NCBI GenBank assembly: GCA_037783545.1
Contig: JBBELK010001000.1
Coordinates: 620,001-684,000 of the forward strand
Direction: 5' to 3'
DNA length: 64,000 nt
From: Henricia sp. BOLD:AAB3569
Taxonomy: Eukaryota; Echinodermata; Asteroidea; Spinulosida; Echinasteridae
In this document: one piece after another, positions 47,742 through 58,192 of the stretch
Numbering within the stretch: the first letter of the stretch is position 1
Layout: every line of letters starts with the position of its first letter
Translations under genes and position numbers: made by a program
Notes under the pieces: generated by a model
Told to the model about the DNA's origin: nothing
Database searches by the model: none
Seen by the model: the letters and a program-made list of their open reading frames with translations, nothing else

Positions 47742-48192
47742 TTTTGTAACTCCAGTGAAAATTGTATTGGTCTCGCTTCATTGGTTTCGAATACAACTTG
47801 GAGTAATGCTTTTCCGGCCATTCCCAGTTTGATAACAAGGACGTTTACACCTCACAATATTGGTTTTTCCTCTGTTGTTTATTTTCAACTTGAGCTTTCC
47901 TGGCTGTTCATGTAATAATAAATGAAAAAGCAAGAACAGTTGAAAATAAAAGTGCAAAGCACTGGATGAGGTATGTTGCGCAGTGTGTATATTCCTTATT
48001 ATCAAACTTGGAAACTACACTAACATAATAGCCTGTGTTTTCAAAACCAATGAAGCGAGAGGGATGACATTTTTACTCGAGTTACAAAATTAAGTGAGCT
48101 TTCCATATATTTTGACACCAAATTGAGAACAATTCTCGATTTTGGTAAATATTGAGCAGTCCATGAGAGGGGACATTTCTTGGGACACACTG

Positions 48193-48897
48193 TGTATGTA
48201 GGCTTATTTCTGACTTGTTTCGTGAGTTAGTTTTTGTCTCTGCCCCTAAAATGGCGAACAACTCTGAAAGGTGAATGTCTGCCAAAAGACAAAGTGCAGG
48301 TAATTGGTCAAGAGTTCACTCATCTGCAGGAAACGGGACCCTGGTGGACTGAGTGGCATACAGCCTGGAGGTACACATTGGAGTCACTGACATCAACATG
48401 GGGCTCGGAGTTTGACCTAGTGCGGTTGGAAATCGCCAGAAATATCATCTAACAAAATTTACATGTGTCTCTCTTCGGGCCAGGTAGCGCAAGAGTGGGT
48501 CTAAACATAGCTACACGTTTTGGGCTGCGCAGTGGGGTTTCCGAAGCCAATATTTCCATGTGCAGCCAATTTTTTTTTTTACATTTTCGAATGCCACAAT
48601 GAATCAGTGTTTCTACAAGAAAACTGACAAAGCGTAGTGGTGAAATGTAGCGGTTATGCAGAATGAGATGTACATTGTATATTCTGACCATGGTCTGTTT
48701 ACATTCACCATCCAATACTGTGGTACTGCCATGATACAAACAGTGTATTTCTGAAGAGTTTCAATTTTATTTGTTGTATAACTGTCACTTTACTGTCTTT
48801 TTGTATCAATTTTAATGTTTGAGTTAGCAAAAAGCTATTTTCTCCAACAATATTGTTGGAAACTCTCAAAATGAAAGAGTAGTGGCTGATTGCTATA
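48193..48897. other. No gene recognised
   Basis: A 72-codon plus frame (48234-48452) and a 96-codon minus frame (48449-48739) were examined. Neither shows a family signature or consensus splice sites at both ends. Confidence 0.35.
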
Positions 48898-49036
48898 GAC
48901 TCTTTGCACCAGCGGCCATGACAGGGGGCAGGCTTTCATATTAAAATGATGTGACAATAGATCCACAAAGTGCCTACTCCTGCATGACGCACGGTGACGA
49001 TGTGACTGCCCCCGTCATGGCCGCCGGTGCAAAGGG
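48898..49036. mobile_element. GACCCTTTGCAC MITE, full copy
   Basis: GACTCTTTGCACCAGCGGCC at the left and GGCCGCCGGTGCAAAGGG at the right, with TA on both sides. GGCAGGCTTTCATATTAAAA and GATCCACAAAGTGCCTAC are shared with the nested copy at 28232. Confidence 0.7.
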
Positions 49037-49820
49037 TATATTCATGCAAGGTCACAAGACATAGCAAAATAAGGCAAATTTATTTTTAAGCAGTCAATTA
49101 CTTTGGTTAACCTTAATCATTTTGCAATTGATTTTTATTAAACAGAAGACAAAATGCACAAAAACAATGTTGTTTAAAATGCTTTGTACACTTGTCATTT
49201 TTAGGAATGCAAACTTCGTATCTTCAAATACCACAATCCACACAAGCAATGAAAGCAGAAATGTGATTCTACGAAGAGAGATTTTTAAAGTGCAAACCAT
49301 CCCATTAATGAATTCCTGGACTGGAGTATGTACTCCTGATGCTAGCGTGATGAGTAAAATGGGAAAATAGAGCTCTTGAGTCACAATATGCAACCTTGGA
49401 ATGCAGTTGATGATTCCATCGTCCATTAAGACTAATTAGCATGACAATGGGGACCAATGAAAGCTGATCTACGGAGCTGAAACCTCCAAGTAGGTTGTGT
49501 CAGTACTCTGGTCTCTTGAGATTGGTAAAGAAGGCTAATTTAGAGAGGCTACTGCAAGAACGCTGGGTGGATTGCAATAAAGAAAGTTAGTACATGCCAA
49601 TTCCAGAGCAGAACTGTCAAACCTTCCTGATTTTGCAACATATTCCCTGGGAAAAAAACTACCGATACGGATAAATATTATCCTGGATTGTCAATTGACA
49701 ACCTCGGTGATTTTTAGACGTGTCTGAAGTCAGGAGAGCAACCTATTCTTTGGGTGTTTATTCCAAAATTAGGGAAAGTTGGCAGCTCTTAAGACGTCTT
49801 AAATCGAACATCACTCAAAT

Positions 49821-50065
49821 GGGTCTTTCTATAAATTAGGGGTCCAGCTTTGGTGTCCCCCGTTACATTTTACATCTTGTTTTTGTAAATTCAGGACACA
49901 TTCTTTAAATACTTTCCATCTCAAAAAGTGTGTGTATAAAGTACAATTCATACAAAATGGTTTCAAAGCCATATTAATGATTTTTGTACGAAAAATAACA
50001 CATATTAGGTGTAACGGGGGACACCAAATGTCACACTTTTGGACCCCTAATTTATAGAAAGACCC
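49821..50065. mobile_element. GGGTCTTTCTATAAA MITE, 245 bp, AAAT duplication, copy 2
   Basis: Inverted relative to 18019-18269. AAAT is at 49817-49820 and 50066-50069. Ends GGGTCTTTCTATAAATTAGG / TATAGAAAGACCC are intact. Confidence 0.8.
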
Positions 50066-50639
50066 AAATATCAGTTATTTTGTCTTGCAAAAAAAATGTG
50101 TCATAACTTATGTCCTAAGACACACAATTTAAGACACCTAATAAGTGTCGTACGTTATGTCTTTAGAAGATTGTTTCATCTTTCCTGCACTCCATTCCAG
50201 AAAAAGAATATCAAACATTTACTTTTGATAAAATGTTTTTTTTACAAGCAGTTTTCACTGGAAGTTTACTACAATTCAAGCCTGGGTTAATTAAAAAATG
50301 TTTTCGAAGTTGTTTACGCCACGGTCACCTACGTACATGCATGCGCACGGCAGTTAACTACCGGCAAGTACTATAATGCGCATGCGACTGAAATGCCGTC
50401 TAAAACAGTGAGGACATACAAACCTTTTTATATTAGCCAAGACATCCTAATGTTTGGATATTGCAAGACATTTTTTACTGTGTCGTAGGTAACCAAGATG
50501 TCCTAAATTCAGTTAGGACATGTCTCAAACCAAACACGGTTTTATCGCAATCTACCCCAGGGCTTTAGTGAATGGGTAGCAGGGTTGAGATCGAGTCCAT
50601 CACAAGTCCAGTAAGAAGAAGAAGCAAAGGTGAACACGC

Positions 50640-51000
50640 ACAAAAGAATGCTTTTGTTAATAATGATAATGGTGGATTCTTATATAGCGCACATGTCCAC
50701 CCTGTGGGATGCTCCTGGCGTTGTTGCCATTATTACCGCTGCCATCATAAAATCACCAGAACCATTTCGCTTTAACTACATGTAGGTGGCTGCTGGCCAA
50801 GCGCTCAACCCTATCAGCAGTTAGATTGTGGCATTCCCCCTAACAGCTTCCCAAATATCGCTTGGGTTGACAAGGCAACTGGGATTAAGTGCCTTGCCCA
50901 GGGACACCGACAAGTTGGTCGAAGTTGGGCTTGAACCCACAACCTCTGATTGGGAGTCTCGCTTCATACCCACTACATGTAGACCACACGTTTTGTTGGA
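50640..51000 (-). repeat. tRNA-derived SINE, fourth family
   Basis: On the minus strand: head near GTCTACATGTAGTGGGTATG, B box GTGGGTTCAAGCCC, GTGTCCCTGGGCAAGGCACT, then a long body ending GCGCTATATAAGAATCC and ATTATCATTATT. The CGCTATATAAG ending with ATTATT tail is common in marine invertebrate SINEs. Confidence 0.65.
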
Positions 51001-51077
51001 GTTCATTTGAATAGCTTGTGACTTGAATTACATGTATGTAAGACCCAGGGACTTGTGGTGGACTCGACTACAACCCT

Positions 51078-51498
51078 GGCTGCTTTCGAGCGCGGCACCA
51101 GGGATCCCTGGTGCTCCGTGGTGCTCGCCCGAAAGCGTGTTGGCACACCAGATGGTTGCACCAACTGCTCCCGACCTCCGAGTCGTCGGGACAACTGGAA
51201 GACATGCGCAGATGCGCGTACTCATGCATGAATCGGCAATTTTTGGGTTGATATTTTGTATGTTCAAGCTTCCACATCGAATGCAAATGTTGTAAATATT
51301 TTCATGATTTATTTTCATCAGATACCTGTGATTAATTTTGTGGAAAACTAAGCTTTTATTAGCGAGGATGTAATTTTAAATGACCGTGGTGCACCAGGGA
51401 TCCCGATAACGCTTTCGAGCGCGATTGTGTGTACGAATGTGTGTGACGTAACGTTCCCAACGCCAAGGTGCACCAGAGACGAGCGCTCGAAAGCAGCC
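51078..51498. mobile_element. Harbinger-like element, CCT duplication, 421 bp
   Basis: GGCTGCTTTCGAGCGC and GCGCTCGAAAGCAGCC are perfect inverted ends, flanked by CCT on both sides (51075-51077, 51499-51501). Inner inverted motifs are CACCAGGGATCCCTGGTGC and GCACCAGGGATCCCG. The ends resemble those of 5203-5671. Confidence 0.68.
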
Positions 51499-52429
51499 CC
51501 TGATGGGTAGGAAGGAAGGGGGGGGGGGGGGGGGCAATGTTGGGGGGGGAGGGGGGGCGGTGTAGGGAGGACACTCTTCACTCTTCACTAAAACATATCT
51601 AACAGGAAACAATAGCAGCCAGGAAATAGGCTAGTTGACTAATAAAAACTAACTTAATCTGATAGGGCTATAACGAAATCCACTTCCTTCCTATATGTTT
51701 TTATCATTACTCGACTCGAACAAAAAATCATTTTACAAGGACAAAACTCACAGAAAGTAGTCTTATTGTTCCAGATTTTGTCCCGGAACAAAGAAACCAT
51801 ATATGGAAAGCAAAGCGGAACAAATGAGGAAACGGTGCAAATATTAATACAGGAAGTTTAAATTTTCATCACAAACCGGGGCCTCAGTGCTTTCTTTTGT
51901 GACAAAATTTCCAAATAAAAAAGCGTGTGAAGTACCGGGTAATCTAAAACGAGGCTGCCAGTCCGAGTGTTAATTTGGAACTTAATATATAATGCTTGAA
52001 AGCTGGGTTCGGATTATACCGGGTACATGTACAGTAGTTTAACTGCCCGCTTGTCTTACATGTAATTGTGCAATATGATAAAAGGAATCTTAACATGTAC
52101 ATTTATATCCAAGCAAACTTGAATCTGTGGTTCTAATTGGTGGATCCATGGCAACCAACAGTGTGATAATGTTTCATAATACTCTTCCGATTCTCATATT
52201 GCACTCTGCGTAATGCGCCATGGTATTCCAAAATAATTGCGTCCCTACGCTGCAGAACTGTATAATACACTACTGCCAATTCAAACTTGACGCGTGTGCG
52301 TCCAATGCAGCTTGTTATGCACGTGATTCTCTGCACTGTGTCTCGCATGTGTATTGCAGCCTGCGCAGAGTACGTGCATTATTTACTAGTGCGTCAAGTT
52401 TGCTTGAAGATAAATTCGTAATCCCACTC

Positions 52430-52492
52430 GTGCGTCTGCGTCCCATATCCCACTCGGGCTTCAGCCTTGTGGGATATGGGACGCAGACGCAC
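52430..52492. repeat. Perfect 24-bp inverted repeat with 15-base loop
   Basis: GTGCGTCTGCGTCCCATATC at the left is answered exactly by GATATGGGACGCAGACGCAC at the right (20 of the 24 bases of each arm shown). The loop is 52454-52468. A transcript here would form a strong hairpin. It may be a microRNA-like hairpin or the core of an unrecognised MITE. Confidence 0.85.
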
Positions 52493-53059
52493 TACATTAT
52501 GTCGTATTCCACTCGCGCTCCTGGGATAACAAATAGTATCATGTACATGTACCGTATGTAGGTCTGATATACATGTACTGCGTGTTGGGTGGATTGTAGT
52601 AGAAAGGGGGCAGGAGAAATGGCAGATGTACCATATCACTAGTGACTCAATGTTCCCAAAGGCCTTTCCTTCTCCGAAATATCAAATTGTTTGGTTTAAA
52701 AGAATATATGCCGATCAAACTACATGTACGTATGTGAATCATTGCAGACATACTATGTAACTTCATTCACGTAAAATGTCTATGTATACAGCTGAGATAA
52801 TCGTTACAAGGCAAAAGCAGCTTTGCAGCACCAAAGAACAGTCGGCTGGCTTTATAGAACTAAGCTGCACCAGAGCTACGCCCATCAGCAACAAATTAGT
52901 CGACGATTGTTTTTGAGTCCTGTGTGTGTACAATGTAACGTAGCTCTGACGACATTATAGCAATCTGCATCAGACGATGCTAAAAAATAAAAATCAACAA
53001 TCGCAATAGTAGAGCAAGTTCGGGTTTAGCGATGTGATCCCGACAAGTAGGGATCAATT

Positions 53060-53145
53060 GCAGCCAACCTCAATGGAGTTGTGTACGACATGCGCACGAC
53101 ACGTGGAGGACACGCGCAGGACATGCACACGACACGCGCAATCTA
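53060..53145 (+). repeat. Degenerate ACACGCGC/GACATGC repeats
   Basis: GACATGCGCACGACACG, GGACACGCGCAGGACATGC and ACACGACACGCGC form an imperfect tandem array of roughly 12-base units. Confidence 0.55.
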
Positions 53146-53391
53146 CATGCAGCATAAGTAGGAAAATACACTACTCACAATAAGTTACATGTAGGGATAT
53201 TGGTATGTTGTCAATTTTGGATTTTTTTTTCAAGTGAATGTTTTGACAGGGTGTCTGTCATGCAGATACAATTGTCTAATCATATACAAAATCATGCAAG
53301 CGTTATGCATACCCTCAAAATATCTATTTACTGTACACTCCACAATATCCCCAACTTATTGTGAGTAATGTAGGTGAAAGTAGGGTCTTAC

Positions 53392-53578
53392 CAGCTTTGT
53401 AGGAACCCGGTTGGCCTGCAACTCCTGTTGGACTCGGCGATATTCCAGTTCCTGTCGGCCGTACAGGTTCCGTAGCCCGGACTCCACGAACGGCACTGCC
53501 TGGCGCCCCACTTGGGCCCATAGATACTGCATTATTACCTCCCGGTTTACCAATGGCTCCAGTTGGTGGAGAAAACAT
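53392..53578 (-). CDS. E-protein bHLH transcription factor, second coding exon
   Basis: This continues the E-protein exon at 55578-55666 in the same frame. It starts MFSPPTGAIGKPGG directly after an AG acceptor (53580-53579), matching the family junction LLDFSA/MFSPP. It encodes 62 full codons plus one base and ends at a GTAAG donor starting at 53391. The sequence is rich in Gly, Pro, Ser and Thr with no folded domain, as expected for the low-complexity linker between AD1 and AD2. The same interval is also open in another frame with a coiled-coil look (LRNLYGRQELEYRRVQQELQ). Phase and the LDFSA/MFSPP junction favour the frame given here. Later exons, including the bHLH domain, were not recognised at lower coordinates in this window. 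Confidence 0.85.
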
Positions 53579-54028
53579 CTGTGGTGTGAGATGGATTTAA
53601 AAAGGTCAATTGATGCAGATTAAGCAAATGGGTCATATGACTTGATTAGGGTCATGTGACTTGCAAAGGTCATGTGACTTGCTATTAAAAAGGCTAGTGT
53701 TGATGAGGGTCCGCTAAAATCTTTTTTATCTTTTTACCCTTTTGCACCTCATAACAGTTATTACCACATTCCAGCATTGTATAGCATTTAAAATATCTTA
53801 ATTTAAAAGCAGGTGATTGTGAATAAAAACACACAAGAGTGAGCTATGTTTTCTAGCTCTGAAGGGGTAAAAAAAAAAAAGAGTTGAAAACAAAATTTGT
53901 TTTCAGATGGGTACAGGAAGTTTTTGCTTATTGATGCAAGTTCTGCATGATTTTGTAGGCGGGTACACTGATTTTGGATTTCTGCGTGTTTTTAAAACTG
54001 ACTGCTAAAATACAGTACACTGGCTTTT

Positions 54029-54263
54029 GGGTCCAAATTAGGGGTCCAAAAGTGTGACATTTAGTTTCCCCCGTTACACCATGTGTTATTTCTTGTACAA
54101 AAATCATTAAAATGGCCTTTAAACCATTTTGTATGAATTATACTTTATGTACTCACTCTTTGAGATGGAAAGTATTTAAAGAATGTGTCCTGAATTTACA
54201 AAAACATGATGTAAAATGTAACGGGGGACACCAACATTGGACCCCTAATTTATAGAAAGACCC
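54029..54263. mobile_element. GGGTCTTTCTATAAA MITE, copy 3, TTTT duplication
   Basis: Same orientation as 18019-18269. The left end is shortened to GGGTCCAAATTAGGGG by a small deletion; the right end TATAGAAAGACCC is intact. TTTT is on both sides (54025-54028, 54264-54267). It lies inside the E-protein intron. Confidence 0.75.
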
Positions 54264-55028
54264 TTTTGCATGTTAAAAAAAGCAAAACTGTAAAACTTCT
54301 AAAATGCGGACACATTTACTCCTGCACCAATATTTCAAAGGTGGGAAAGACAGAAAAGAAACAAATAATTTATTTTGGGTTAAGAAAACATTCTCCGGTA
54401 GGCCTATCTAGTTATCAAATTTTGCGGTGGCTGCAAATTTCCAGTCACAAATTATGAATTGTTCATTTTGTCTTGAACCGAATGCCGCAGACAGGTACGT
54501 TTACCTGGGCTTAAATTTCATACCACCCAGTCAAATCAGACTTCAATTTTGTTTCAGGATCAATCGAGTTTAATATGTATCCTTCCATTGCTTCCCCTTT
54601 TGGGGCCGCACCATAAACCGCCTTCAGCCATAAATGAGTTGGTATGGCGATATGAACTCCCCTGACCCCGCGCTCGGGCTCATTTCTGGGGCTTGTGACC
54701 TGGTAAGAGGAATGCACGAGAGGTACCCGCGTTGCCTGCAGCACTTTCATATGCCGGTCGTTCCTGCACTGTGTTTTTGTAAGGGTAATTGGTATGAAAT
54801 GAAAGTTGACATTGACTCAGACATTGGAATGATCATAGTCAGAAAAAGCTTCCTCTAAACCGGGCACGCTATGGGAACTTAATACGATACGGTATACATG
54901 TAACTGTGGAGAGAGCGATTTTCAATATGAAAATAATTCGTGCATTTATTTTGGGGACTCCTCATTTCATATTTCCTAAAACTATATTTAAGTGAGCATA
55001 AGGGACCCTTTTTTTAGGCAAAATGGAA

Positions 55029-55414
55029 CTAAAGGCCCAATGTACCGTATCATTTGCAGAATGAAACTTACATTTTTATTTTTTTTACAGATTCCAGGGG
55101 AAAAAAACGGCACAAGATATCCAAAGAAGAATGTTGATTATCTAGTCTGCAGACATTTTAGCTACATAAATGAATGATTGAATCAATGCTTCAGAAACCT
55201 TCAAACCCAAAGTAAATGGTAAAAAAATGTGTGCGCACACACATTTTAAAAAACCACCTTTGTTTTTTTCTTACAGAACATACCGTGTTGGGCAAAACGA
55301 AATTCATGCATGCAGTGTTGGTTACCACTGTTTTTAACATTCTGAGTAAGTTTTTTTTGGTCAACTCTTAAAGTAAAATTTTGGGTCATTGCAAATAATA
55401 CAATAACCCTTTAA
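55029..55414. mobile_element. TTAA element (AAAGGCCCANTGTATC family), intronic
   Basis: CTAAAGGCCCAATGTACCGT at the left and CAAATAATACAATAACCCTTTAA at the right (in part) match the family ends; the left TTAA is mutated. It lies in the E-protein intron, about 160 bp from the start-codon exon. Confidence 0.5.
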
Positions 55415-55577
55415 ACAAAATACCCTAATCGCCAAATTATTTCACAAAATAAATGTTCAGTACATATAGGCCTATTACCAAAATTGTTTTCAATATATCA
55501 AATAAAAATTTGTTTTAAATTAAAACACAAATTTAAAGAAAAGTATTTGCACAGTACGTTTGTAAAAATGAACTTAC

Positions 55578-55666
55578 AGCACTGAAATCTAATAAGTCGT
55601 TGAGTTCTTTGTCAGATGGTCCCACACCAGGCATCCTTGGTACCGAATTCTGCATCTTATGCCAGT
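55578..55666 (-). CDS. E-protein bHLH transcription factor, start-codon exon (AD1 motif)
   Basis: This exon encodes the N-terminus of a class I bHLH E-protein (daughterless/TCF3/TCF4/TCF12 family), a nuclear partner of tissue-specific bHLH factors. Read on the minus strand it follows a pyrimidine-rich tract and an AG acceptor (55668-55667) and ends at GTAAGT (from 55577). The ATG at 55655-55653 opens 26 codons, with a second Met at codon 8, as in vertebrate family members. Residues 15-26 (SDKELNDLLDFSA after Pro13) carry the LxDLLDFS helix of activation domain 1, which in the family binds the CBP/p300 KIX domain and ETO TAFH domain. The 11 bases before the ATG are probably 5' UTR, although they are open in frame and could extend a longer isoform. 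The splice is phase 0 into the exon at 53578. Paralogue identity (tcf3, 4 or 12) does not apply if this is an invertebrate with one E-protein gene. Confidence 0.88.
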
Positions 55667-56193
55667 CTAGAATGAAAAAAAAAAAATCAGAGAGTTTGAA
55701 AAAAAAATTAGAACATTCCGGTCATGCTGCAAGTTTGTTGCGTGCATTATAAATTTTGTTTTAAAAATGAAGAAAAAACGCACTGCAAGGATACAATTTT
55801 ACAATGTACTCTGCACTTGCTTTACGTAGCAATATAAAGACCATAAGACGTAATGTGAACTAACAAACATAGCTCAAATTTTGAGTTAAGCTTACATTTT
55901 TAATTAAGCTCAATTTTTTTTAGTTTGAGCTGAACACACCCCTTTGTAAACCCGGTTGCCATACTTTTGTTGAGAATAGATTCTTGCATAAAAATGTATA
56001 CCCAGCACGATTCTTGGCTGATTTCCCTCCGCCCCTCCTACTGTCCATAGTATACATGCACATCACCACCCCTCCCCCACCTCTCCCCACACCCACCACC
56101 CCCTGACAGAAAGAGAGGTAGCTAAGGTGCATCTCCCAATCAAAATCGGCGAACACCTATTTTTTTTCTTAAAATGTGTTGTACATGTACTCT

Positions 56194-56866
56194 ATTTTAT
56201 CGTCCTGCTGGATTCCTTAGTCATCTGTCGTATCTCCAGTAGACAATCATGAAGAAGAAACCATGTGCAAATGACATTTTAAGCAAAATGAACCTCATGA
56301 GTTTAACCAAACGAAAGATTCCGTCCCACTGTATAACCCACCCAAAAAGCGCCCAAAAATCACTCGAATATGGGGAGGCTTTAGGCAAGTTCCTGTCCCC
56401 GTCCCTCATTTTCCACACCAGACGAATGAAAAGTCGGAATCTTTAGGTCTGGGAACCAGACTAGAGCAGCGTGGCCTACTGCGCCACCACACGTCCATGG
56501 AGGGTTAGCCAATTTAAGTGTGATCTTTACCCATTTTCAGATGGGCCTGATCTGTGACCGGTCATGGGCATATTACAAACTCGGTCAGCATCGTGAACTA
56601 CACGTTTTCAATATGCCTAGATGACCCTTCACAGATGAGGCCCATCTGAAAATGGACTAACCCTCCGCGGACGTATGATGGCGCAGTCTAGTCATGCCCA
56701 GCAGCCACGCATTTCGATCGTGGGACAAAATCTTTGGGCTGGGTAGGCCTTAAGAGCTTTATTTTGCGTGCATGGTATCATTTGCACGTGGTTCCTTCTT
56801 CATTATTGACTACTGGAGATACGATAGACGACTAAGGAATCCAGCAGGATGATAAAATAAAGTGAG
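56194..56866. repeat. 670-bp palindromic element
   Basis: The outer arms ATTTTATCGTCCTGCTGG / CCAGCAGGATGATAAAAT continue through GGATTCCTTAGTC and ATCTCCAGTAG. An inner pair (CCATGGAGGGTTAG, CCCATTTTCAGATGGGCC and their inverses near 56640-56690) extends the fold-back to the centre. A 65-codon frame in each direction is explained by the palindrome. Confidence 0.65.
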
Positions 56867-57239
56867 TACCATGCATTTTATGAAGAAAAAAATAGGCATT
56901 CGCCAAATTCGATTGGAAGATGTTTCCTGTCGCTTAGTCAAGATAATTATAGATCGCTACAGATCTCCAGACAGAAAAACCCATCCATCTTTTACACATT
57001 GCACTTTAAGTGGTTGGAAGAGGAGTGTTGCAGTTTCTAATTGCCATTTTTTTAAAACACCGACGGACCACCCAACTTTCAGGAGGACTAGAACAATTCT
57101 CTAAACTGCTGTTTCTGTTAACCATATATCTAAGCGCGATAAATTTGAGATCATTCCAGTTATGCATTGCTATGTTATTGTTAGTATGTACAAAGGAATT
57201 TAATATGTGTCACAAAAGTGCCAGGATGTCCAACTGACC

Positions 57240-57680
57240 ACACTGCATTCCCCTCCGTGTAACCAACTGGCGCCCCCTAGGTTTCTTGAGCGTAGGCACA
57301 CATGCTGACATAACAGTGATCGGTCAAAGCAAAACAGGCAGCTCAATTTCAGAATACCCCGCGACTCCCGATCCCAGTAGCATTCGGCAGACTTCGTCAT
57401 CAGATCGACGCGTACTATTTGGAATATTGATACGTTTGGGTAAGAGAGTACCTACATGTATGGGCGAGGGCGGACATCGGCGAACTCTCAGCAGTGCATC
57501 ATCTTGTTCCCAGCATCATTCGCTTAAAAGTAAATACATGTAGGCCACAACTTTAGAGCGCAGACTCGGCGCGCCATTCTGGAAAAACAATGAATCTTTT
57601 CAACGGCTGACGTCACTCCGCCCTCGCCCATAAAGTAGCACCGTCACGAAGATCCGGGAACATCCCGATACAGCAGTATT
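57240..57680. other. CpG-rich stretch with partial similarity to the 58193 palindrome
   Basis: CATCAGATCGACGCGTACTA and GGAATATTGATACG resemble 58340-58370 and, inverted, the right arm near 58620-58660. CpG and GC content are higher than the surroundings. No promoter motif could be fixed. Confidence 0.3.
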
Positions 57681-58192
57681 CCCATCTTTATTGACATTAA
57701 AGTGAACAGCTCATTGAGCATGGAGCCCAACTTTCATTTTTACGTTGCGACGCGTTACTAGGTGGGAAATAAAACACGTTTACACCGGTCACCGGATGAC
57801 ATTGCTTCGCCCAAATATCAGGTCCAAGGGACAAATTTGATTTTGGGAGATTGCCACAGATTTTTAGTACATACGACGTGATGTACATCATGTAGATGTA
57901 GGTTTACCAACGCCCCATTTACAGGTTTAACATAAGTTACTTCTTTACTTATCCTCCACTTCATCATCTCCCATTTTTTGGGTGACTTTGCAGGACTTTG
58001 TGATTAATATAATACTTTGCGAACGCAAAAACCTCCTGTAACCCCGCATCGTGCAACATTTTTCACGGTTTTTTTTCAGCTATTCTGCCACAAGTTTCAC
58101 AGCGTGCCAGAATTTTGATGGCTGTTAAAAAAAAAACTTTCACACTTATGATATTATCGATGCCATGTTGTTCACAGGACAGTTTGAACTAG

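Larger units (their letters stand above)
47094..48192. mobile_element. mariner/Tc1-like element with nested insertions
   Basis: CAGTGTGTCCCAAAAAAATG at the left and its decayed inverse (ATTTCTTGGGACACACTG) at the right, a terminus typical of mariner-type elements. TA precedes the left end; the right flank is TG then TA. Long inner arms (TTCTCAATTTGGTGTC, GGAAAGCTCACTTAA, CTTCATTGGTTT) are also inverted, at 47600-47790 and 48040-48140. Two insertions interrupt the left arm: 47137-47584 and 47637-47741. Confidence 0.65.
1..53391 (-). other. Probable giant E-protein intron (or intron plus flanking DNA)
   Basis: The second E-protein exon ends with a donor at 53391, so the gene must continue to lower coordinates. 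No exon of the family (the basic KKVRK-PPG block, the LGKALASIY block or the bHLH) was recognised by eye in this 53 kb, though short exons could be missed. Family genes commonly have very long 5' introns, so the simplest inference is one large transposon-filled intron. Transcript data would settle it. Confidence 0.5.
53579..55577 (-). other. Intron between the two recognised E-protein exons
   Basis: A 1,999-bp phase-0 intron with a GTAAGT donor and a CACCACAG acceptor. It contains a 235-bp MITE (54029-54263), a TTAA-type element (about 55029-55414) and an unexplained stretch at 54480-54860 that is open for 80 codons on the minus strand (54511-54750) but matches nothing recognised. The donor and acceptor are read directly from the sequence. 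Confidence 0.8.

Noticed and set aside
51348-51612. Proline-rich minus-strand frames of 71-78 codons
   Set aside because: Proline runs come from the G tract at 51518-51560 read in reverse.
53356-53553. Alternative frame with coiled-coil look (YGRQELEYRRVQQELQ)
   Set aside because: Attractive alone, but phase-0 joining to LLDFSA and the MFSPP start favour the other frame.
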